The position numbers and the translations under genes are program-made. Source: Inia geoffrensis (taxonomy: Eukaryota; Chordata; Mammalia; Artiodactyla; Iniidae). Taken from it: DNA of 64,000 nt. The notes under the pieces were generated by a model. It worked only from the letters and a program-made list of their open reading frames with translations, was not told the origin of the DNA and made no database searches. The stretch lies in the NCBI GenBank assembly GCA_036417435.1, contig CM070908.1, positions 47,525,090-47,589,089 on the forward strand, read 5' to 3'. Shown here in pieces: positions 57,025-64,000 of this stretch; the first letter of the stretch is position 1, and every line of letters begins with the position of its first letter.

Positions 57025-58070
57025 ATTGCCACTGTCCTCCTCACTGTTCTCCCCACTGGCCTCCTTTCCAGTACTTCTTCTACACAGCAGTCAGGTTAAT
57101 TTTCCTAATGCCCTCATTCAAATTTACCTGCTTACAACCTTTAACGAATCACCAGCATGTAGCAGGTTAATTACTGACCCTTCACTGGCCATTCAGAGCT
57201 TTTCACAGTCTGATTCTTGCTGACCGCTGTAGCCTTATTCTCTTACTAAACTCTAAAATGCAAGCCTTCTACTGGCCAGACTAGGGAAGTTGCTGAACTT
57301 GCTCTCGCTTTCCCGTTGCCGGGCTCTCACCCCAAGCCCCACCCCCAGCCCCACCCCCACGCATCCCAAATGCCTCTTTTGCCCTGTGCTCCTGTTGAAA
57401 TCTTTCTTCTTTTGGATCCATTTCAAACACGGCCTTCTCCACGGAGTCTTAGATGGTTTCAGGCCAAAATGTATTCTCTGACTCCATTGACCACTACAAA
57501 AATCTTTCTTTTGTGACGTTATCTTTCCCTACCATATTTATCAGGTCAGATTTGTTGGCCTTCCAGCAATAAGTAGCAGAAGTGTAGTCACGGCCCTCAC
57601 CTCTCAGACCCTGCAGAGGCAGAACGCAAGGCAGGACCCCTGGGGTGTAGCTGGTAGTTAGCTCCTAGAGCTCTCACATGACGCTAGCTTTTCTGTCTGT
57701 AATTGTGGACCCGAGAGAACAGCCTGTAATGAAAAACTCGCAAGCGTTCCTCGGGTGAGCTCCGAAGTTTCCAGCACAGCTCACACAGCCTGTGCCTTAA
57801 ACTTCTCTTTAGTCCATGGACTGGCAAAACAAATAAGAAGCTCCTAAGGCTTGTCATAGATATCCCACTAGACTGCCACCCGTTATCATCCTTTGACATC
57901 CTTCCTGAGATATTAGATAATAAATTTTACTCAGTGCTCCTAATAACCTCCCAGTTTACAAACTGCACTAGGGCAGGAACAGGGTCATCATTTGTTTTGG
58001 TTTGCCTGAAGATATCTAGCAAAAAGCCTTTCCCTAAAAGGGGATAAATATTTGTTGAATTAAATGAAAT
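57025..58070 (+). mobile_element. L2 LINE, split by an unexplained segment
   Basis: The left part, 57025-57544, has GGCCTCCTTTCCAGTACTTC, ACACAGCAGTCAGGTTAATT and TTACCTGCTTACAACCTTTA. The right part, 57946-58070, has CTGCACTAGGGCAGGAACAG and AATATTTGTTGAATTAAATG, the L2 end. About 400 bp between them do not fit L2, while only a short piece of L2 is missing. Confidence 0.75.
57545..57945. other. unexplained segment inside L2
   Basis: More CpG-rich than its surroundings (AAACTCGCAAGCGTTCCTCG). It contains the inverted pair ACCCGAG and CTCGGGT near 57709 and 57751. A 71-codon minus frame lies at 57684-57899. I recognise no transposon, RNA or protein in it. Confidence 0.4.
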
Positions 58071-58394
58071 TATTTGCCAAAATGTAATATATAATAAATA
58101 TAATATGTATAAGTAAATAATAACAATATTATAAAAATAAATGTTCCCTTGTGAGTTCTAAGCTGCTGTTTAAAGAATTTTTTTTTTAAATGAGGATAAC
58201 GACCTGCAATTCATCCTTTGATACCTTGGAATTCCCATGTTAGATTTTTTTAAGAAGGTGCCTACATGTGGGTTGGCAAAAGATCTCACATTGAAAAAAA
58301 GGAAATTCAGGTTCTCAAGATGATTGGTAAGATACCCAAGATTACATACGACTCCTTATGGACAGACCCAGGATGAGATGGGCTGGATTATACT
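58071..58394. other. no recognised feature
   Basis: AT-rich unassigned sequence. Confidence 0.4.
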
Positions 58395-58532
58395 GATCTA
58401 GTGAAAGTGTAGTTCATGGACCACACTTAATACAGAGCTTCAGGTCCCATCTCAGACCTATAGAGTCAGAATCTGCATTTTAAGATCTCCAGGAGAACTG
58501 GGTCCACATTAATGTTTGAGAAAATCTGCTCA
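58395..58532 (+). mobile_element. MER5A-like hAT-Charlie remnant
   Basis: GTAGTTCATGGACCACACTT, AGAGTCAGAATCTGCATTTT, AAGATCTCCAGGAGAACTGG and AATGTTTGAGAAAATCTGC match MER5A forward. Confidence 0.82.
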
Positions 58533-60851
58533 CAGATCATACTGCTAGAAAAGAGGTAATGCTTTGACGCTTTCATGTTTGTTTTAATAAAATGTTTGTT
58601 TTAATAAAATCTTACAGATAAAAACATTTTCATCAGCCTATGGCGGGTATAGAGGTAATGCAGGAGAAAAAAAAAAAAAAGAACAACATTGTAGGCATTC
58701 ATTCTATTAGCTCAGGACCAGTAATTACTATTTGGGGTCAAAACAAAACCTCCTTCTACAAGCTCACATGAGAAGTCATTGGTAACAGGCTAGTTCTGTT
58801 AAGTCCACGGAATGAATGCAATTACCTTTCCTCCCTCCTCTGTCTAAACAGTTATTATTCTAGTTTAGCCCAGAAACCTTCAAGTCTGTACTAAAAACTT
58901 TTGGGCCACTCTAAAACTTCAAGTATTGTAATCAAGTACCCTACATTTCAAATCCAGTTCCTTGTTAGGCATAAAGAATATGAATTGTCTGTAGGAAAAT
59001 CATGGTTTATTTTGGTCTACAATCATATTGCCAGATTTATAAGGCAATGTTTATACTAGTTGTTGGTTTTGTAAAAAACAAAATACATGGGGACTCTTAG
59101 AGCTGAACCAAGTGTGACCAAGTGAATGGAAGTAGAAACTATAGATTTAAATGTGTTCTCCCCTCAACTCCCTTCTCGTCAAGTCTCTTCTACTTTTCTT
59201 TAGAAAACAAGATTTATCAGGGGTTCCCTTGGAGAAGCACCCTGTCATTTCACCACTCTTTAAGGCAACTGTGGAATCCAAGAGGGAAATTCTGCCTTAA
59301 GAATTCCCCAGTATCATGTTGCCCCTGGTTGAAACTGATCACATTTATCAAACACTATAGAAGTGCTAATGTTATGCATCGTTACCCACAGTTAATGCAA
59401 TCAAGGGAACACCTTCAGTACTCTGGGGTGTGTGTGCAAGAGCTGTTCTTTGAGTGAAGAAAGCAGGAGAGATTACAGCTCAGGCTAGTATGAGCTTTTC
59501 TCCTTTGAAAGAAAGACATTAAGATTTCGGTGTCAATTTGGCGGGATGTTAGCAGTTCCTGATAAATCCTCTCTCAATGTTCATTGAAAATGTACATAAA
59601 AATTCAAGAAGAGAGAGAAAGAGACTAAAACATTTCTTAAAGTGGAAAAAGACAAGGCTACATGTTACAGTGAAGGGAGAATTTCAGTTAACTATGGTTT
59701 TGATGGCGATGATCAGAGAAACATAATCTTGAGATATCCATATTTTACCTTCTGAAGCAAAAGAAAAGCAACATGTGGGGGCTGGAGCAGTAAAAACAGA
59801 AGGAGTGGGGCAGTTAAGTAAGTCTGCCTGTCTTTATTTAGCTCAAGGGTGTAAATGCAGCACTGAATTGAACCTTAGGCAATAACATGGCAATTATTTT
59901 CTTCCTTTATCAAAAAATAGTCCTTAAGAAAGATTCTGGGTCCAGTTAGTTTTACATGAAAACTCTGTCCCTAAAGTTTAAAATACAGAAATATTCTATT
60001 TATAGTTAAAAAAATATCATTCCATTTTTTCTCATAAAAACACCGACACTGGTACAAAACTGGATATGAACCACACCAACTCGACTCTTGCCAAGAATAC
60101 TATAGATAAATCTCATGTATAAATAAGTAGAAAAAAAGCCCTAAATATAATAGTATAAAATGAAATTGAAATGATTAGAGTGGTTTTAGTTTTCAGTCTC
60201 CCTAGCAAACTATTTCACCCTAAGTGTCTGAGGCTGTGTTCCCTAGGAAGCAGACTGAAATTCTGTGTTCAGCAGGCAGGATGTTTACTAAGGAGTGTCC
60301 TAGGGATCTGTGGAAGAAAAAGAAAAGGAACAGAAGTGAGCAGAGGGAGAAGTTGACTTGTGACACATCCTCAGCAGAGCCCACAGGGAGGTCTGAAGCT
60401 ATGAGAGCCCTAAGTTTGCACGAAATGGTCCAGTTTTTTAACTCCCACTCAATCAGATTTGGACATGGGCCACCCAAAGAAGGGACATGTCTTGGAGGAG
60501 GCATCTCTCACAACCATTGCTGGAAAAGAAGAGCTCCTTCTTGACTCTGGATTTGTTGGGCTTGGTCTGCTGGTAGCCACATTTCCTGGCACATGGAGAG
60601 GGCCTGACTAACCTAACGTAAAATACAAGTGACACTCAGAGAGAAAGCTCTGTAGTCAATAGGTTACTATTTGCAATCCCTGAGGCTTGATTTCTTCAGT
60701 TTTTCCTTCAATTCTTTGAGATAGTCCAGTATCTTTTCCAGATATACAAGTGAAGAAAGCCCCCCTTCCACTGAAGCTGGTATAAGTTGAGTTTTTATTA
60801 CCTGACTCGTACATTATGTCAGGTTAAGTCAGTTACCAAACCTAAGCAAAT

Positions 60852-60854
<3 letters not shown>
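58533..60854. other. no recognised gene; small direct duplication
   Basis: A 17-bp direct duplication ATGTTTGTTTTAATAAA lies at about 58577-58610, and an A run at 58667-58680. Frames at 59122-59457 and 60220-60544 have no motifs. About 2.3 kb otherwise unassigned. Confidence 0.4.

Positions 60855-60883
<29 letters not shown>
60855..60883. repeat. (AC)n microsatellite
   Basis: About 14 AC units at the left edge of the following L1 remnant. Confidence 0.97.
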
Positions 60884-60884
<1 letters not shown>

Positions 60885-61680
60885 CTGTAGGCCAATAGTA
60901 AGTATGAATATTGAATCAATCATACTAAGAAATATCATGAAAAAAGCATTAAAACTGTATATGAAAAGACTAATCTACTATAACCAAATAGGGTCCATCC
61001 CAGGAATGCAAAGATGGTTTAATAGTAGAAAAAAATGTGTCAACATAACCTACAGGATGACTTTAATATTCAAATAAGAAAGTATACATGGTCACCTTAA
61101 TAGAAGGGTATAGTAGGCTGAATAATGATCCCCCCAAAAATGTCTGTGTCCTAATCTCTGGAAACTATGAGCATATACTTTATGTGGTAAAAGGGACTTT
61201 GCAGGTGTGATTAAGTTCAGAATCTTGAGATGAGGAGATTACCCTAAATGATTCAGGTGGGCTCAATGTAAACACAAAGCCCTTATAAGAGGGATGTGGT
61301 GGAGTTAGACTTAGGTCATGTGACAATGGAAGCAGATACTGGAGTGATGTCCTTTGAAGAGGAGGAGGGGGCCACAAACTGAGGAATGCAAGTGGCCTCC
61401 AGAAGTTGGAAAAGACTAGGTGATGTATTCTCCACTGGAGCCTCCAGAAGAAGCAGGCCCTGACAACCACTTGACTCTAGCACAGAAATAATTAATAAAT
61501 AATTAATTAATAAATAAATAAATTGTCTTAAGCTGCCAAATTTGTGGTAATTTATCACAGCAGCAACAAGAAACTAATGTAAAGTGGAAAAGACAATAAA
61601 GTTTCATATTCAATGTTGATTTTTTAAAAAACTTAGAAAGAACACTGTTTTAGCATGACAAAAGTCAACAATCTACTTCA
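60885..61680 (+). mobile_element. old L1 ORF2 remnant, split by an MLT1 LTR
   Basis: The left part reads GTAGGCCAATAGTAAGTATG, ACCAAATAGGGTCCATCCCA and GGAATGCAAAGATGGTTTAA (RT region, cf. GFIPGMQGWFN), ending at 61103. The right part from 61581 (GACAATAAAGTTTCATATTC) continues the same ORF2 text weakly. The frame is broken. Confidence 0.75.
61104..61580 (+). mobile_element. MLT1-type ERVL-MaLR solo LTR
   Basis: TATAGTAGGCTGAATAATGA, GGACTTTGCAGGTGTGATTA, GAGATGAGGAGATTACCCTA, TGATTCAGGTGGGCTCAATG and CAGCAGCAACAAGAAACTAA follow an MLT1 subfamily. An AT-rich TAATAAAT patch lies at 61490-61521. A clear target-site duplication was not found. Confidence 0.88.
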
Positions 61681-62160
61681 AGTTGTAACGTATAACAGTG
61701 TCACCATTATTTTTTAAACATTGTTTTGGGGGTTTTATGAAAGACAGTAAGAAATGAAAGAATTTCAATATATCAATTGAAAAGGAGAAATGTGACTCTT
61801 GCTAGATAATATAAGAGAGTGAAGTATGAAAACATTAGAACTACTGGTCACTAACTCATCTATATTTCAGAAATCTAAACAGCTCTGAAGTCAGAATTCT
61901 TTGCGTAAGTTTGATGCCCACACTCATTTTTCAGTAAAATCTGAGTTCAGTGAACATCAGGCTCTTTATAGTTTTTATTTATCTTTTTAAAGTAAGAACA
62001 TCAGTTTATCAGCACATTGATTATGAGATGCTACCTTAAACCTTGCTGTGGATATTATACAACCTGTGCTATAGTTGCAATATTACCTTTCCCAAAATCT
62101 AAAGTTTGGAATTTCAAAATACATCTGTCTCCCAGGTTTTGTTATGGATTGAGGGCCTAT
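61681..62160. other. no recognised feature
   Basis: AT-rich unassigned sequence. Confidence 0.4.
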
Positions 62161-62486
62161 AATAAGCTGTTTGGGGGCTTCCCTGGTGGCGCAGTGGTTG
62201 AGAGTCTGCCTGCCGATGCAGGGGACAAGGGTTCGAGCCCTGATCTGGGAAGATCCCACATGCCACGGAGCAACTGGGCCCGTGAGCCACAATTACTGAG
62301 CCTGCGTGTCTGGAGCCTGTGCCCCACAACAAGAGAGGCTGCGATAGTGAGAGGCCCGCGCACCGCGATGAAGAGTGGCCCCAGCTTGCCACAACTAGAG
62401 AAAGCCCTCGCACAGAAACGAAGACCCAACACAGCCATAAATAAATAAATAAAAATAATAATAATAATAAAAAATAAGCTGTTTGG
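62161..62486 (+). mobile_element. CHR SINE, long type, nearly intact, with 14-bp target-site duplication
   Basis: The body is 62175-62472. The RNA polymerase III A box TGGCGCAGTGG (62187-62197) and B box GGTTCGAGCC (62230-62239) are both well kept. The long 3' region ends in an A-rich tail with AATA units. The perfect duplication AATAAGCTGTTTGG is at 62161-62174 and 62473-62486. It is the best preserved SINE in the window. Confidence 0.98.
62187..62239 (+). promoter_or_regulatory. internal RNA polymerase III promoter of the CHR SINE (A and B boxes)
   Basis: A box TGGCGCAGTGG and B box GGTTCGAGCC are 43 bp apart, close to tRNA spacing, and both fit the consensus. Confidence 0.8.
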
Positions 62487-62549
62487 TACCATGACAAGGA
62501 ATAGGTAAATAAATATATGAAATCATTAACATTAAAAGATTCAGATAGA

Positions 62550-63650
62550 CATGATATTAAAAATATTCCACTTACATAAATTATAAAACACCTAAATTAC
62601 ATATAATCTCTCAGCAAGAAATGTGTGGGGCTCCACTGAAATAAACTACAAAATGAGAGAAATAAAAGAAAACGTATAAGTAGAAAGGCATACTGTGTTT
62701 CTATGTAAGTAGGCTGGATATTTTAAAAATCCACATTTTCTCTCACAATAATAGGTAGATATAATGCCCTTTTAAACAAAATTTCAGTAGAATTTAATTT
62801 AGAACTTGATTTAAAAAAAAATCTCTGCCACTTCTCTTTCTTGCCTGCATACTACTCACAGAAATTTACAGAAACCCCACAGAAATGTTTTTTCTTACAT
62901 AGAGAAATTCCCAACTGGGCACATTTTAATCTCTGCAAAGGGAAATGGGTATAGTTTGAGTTTGATATGCCCTATTTAGGGGATTTAAGACTCTGGGACT
63001 GGGAATCACTATTCTCAAATTCAGTTGATGTAATAAACATGTAAATTCACTTTTCAAAACTTTTGCAGTAGTAAAGATGGCCACATTGTTAAAAAAAAAT
63101 ACTATAAAATTACAACAATTAAGTCAATGTGATATTAATTTAAAAATATGTTCATCAATAAAATAGAACAAATTATCCAGAACTAAATCAGAGAATAAAT
63201 GAAAATATAATGTATAATAAAGTAGGCATTGCAAAACAATAGGCAATGAAAATATTCAACAATTCTAGGTTATTAGGGAAAAAATACTTGGTAAGACTTT
63301 TTGCTCACACCATACACATGAATTAAAATATAAAAAGAAACAAATGAATATGTTGAAAATTGTTGGGTGGGGTAAAGAAAATATTTTTTAAATCTCTGGT
63401 TGAGGAAAAGTTTTCCAAGTGAAAAATAACAAAGGATTAAACTTTTTTGGGTCAAATGAATTGAAAGGTAAAAGCAAGATTCAAACAAACAAAGAACCCC
63501 AAAATATACATGACAAATATTTCAGAAAAAAAGCCAATCCCTTCAAGGTGTGCAATTCATACAAATCATTAAAATTCACTAAGATCCCAAGAGAAAAATA
63601 ATTAGAAAAGACCTCACAATTCACACGTGAGAGAATTCAAACTATTTTTT
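62550..63650 (+). mobile_element. very old L1 ORF2 remnant
   Basis: Weak but ordered landmarks: ACTACAAAATGAGAGAAATA near 62650, AACAAAATTTCAGTAGAA near 62775, CTCACACCATACACATGAAT near 63305 and TTAAAATATAAAAAGAAACA near 63325. The similarity is by eye and the boundaries are uncertain. Confidence 0.45.
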
Positions 63651-64000
63651 TAAATGCTACACTAGAATGATTGGAATAAAATTCACTTATTCCTTTCTTC
63701 CCTACAAAACCGTCAATGTTTCAATGAATAAATATTTAAGAAGGCAACAGGAAGAAAGTAATTAACTAAAACAAGAGCTTAAATAATATGTGTACAACAT
63801 GTGTTGGGAATTCTGAAGAATGCAAAAGTTACATAAAATAAGAAATTAAATTAAATCGAACAATGAACGCGAAGTAAACAAATGGCATTCTTATTTCATA
63901 AATATGAGGTCAATTGGGCTGGGAGTATTACAATAGAAAGAGCTAGATGGTAGGATGCCAATGAGACTAAGAGGTAATCATTTTTTTTGCCACAAAATCT
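63651..64000. other. no recognised feature
   Basis: AT-rich unassigned sequence to the end of the window. Confidence 0.4.

Overview
This is mammalian nuclear DNA, most probably from a cetacean and likely a toothed whale. The key evidence is many copies of the tRNA-Glu-derived CHR SINE, with its typical head (CTTCCCTGGTGGCGCAGTGG), tRNA A and B boxes and several tail types. There are also L1 elements with the 3' UTRs usual in cetartiodactyl genomes. No host protein-coding gene, exon or functional RNA gene can be supported. Every long open frame is an L1 fragment, a SINE read-through, a simple repeat or a chance frame. The family and orientation calls were made by eye from remembered consensus features and need a RepeatMasker/Dfam run to be final.

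Layout. 1-9500: sparse repeats (CHR SINEs, L1 tails, a long CTTT/CTTC tract, MIR, a MER5-type hAT remnant) in otherwise unrecognised sequence. 9528-10860: an L1 with an inverted 5' part. 12229-13325: a three-level nest of old L1, ERVL LTR and CHR SINE. 14600-19040: old L1/HAL1 and L2 debris. 19448-21321: a 5'-truncated L1 with an in-frame 258-bp tandem duplication in ORF2, followed by a 57-bp minisatellite. 21972-23652: an MLT1 LTR split by an L1. 25647-28640: the longest stretch without a recognised repeat. 28645-29475: L2 split by a SINE. 31589-32127: a solo LTR with a polyadenylation signal. 32128-35540: old L1 sequence carrying three CHR SINEs and a 5S rRNA retropseudogene. 37225-38912: another old L1. 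38913-53247: mostly unrecognised sequence with scattered L1, MIR, MLT1, L2, mariner and SINE pieces. 53248-56424: an L1 inserted in the tail of an older L1, with both target-site duplications readable. 57025-58070: L2 holding an unexplained segment of about 400 bp. 58071-64000: MER5A, L1, MLT1, a nearly intact CHR SINE and old L1.

No operon or pathway is present. What the window records is layered retrotransposition: L1 machinery mobilised L1, CHR SINE and 5S RNA copies, and the nesting order gives relative ages. I found no evidence for a new biological system. The most instructive loci are the tailless 5S retropseudogene, the twin-primed L1, the ORF2 tandem duplication, the minisatellite that may derive from a MIR, the solo LTR, and the unexplained insert in L2.
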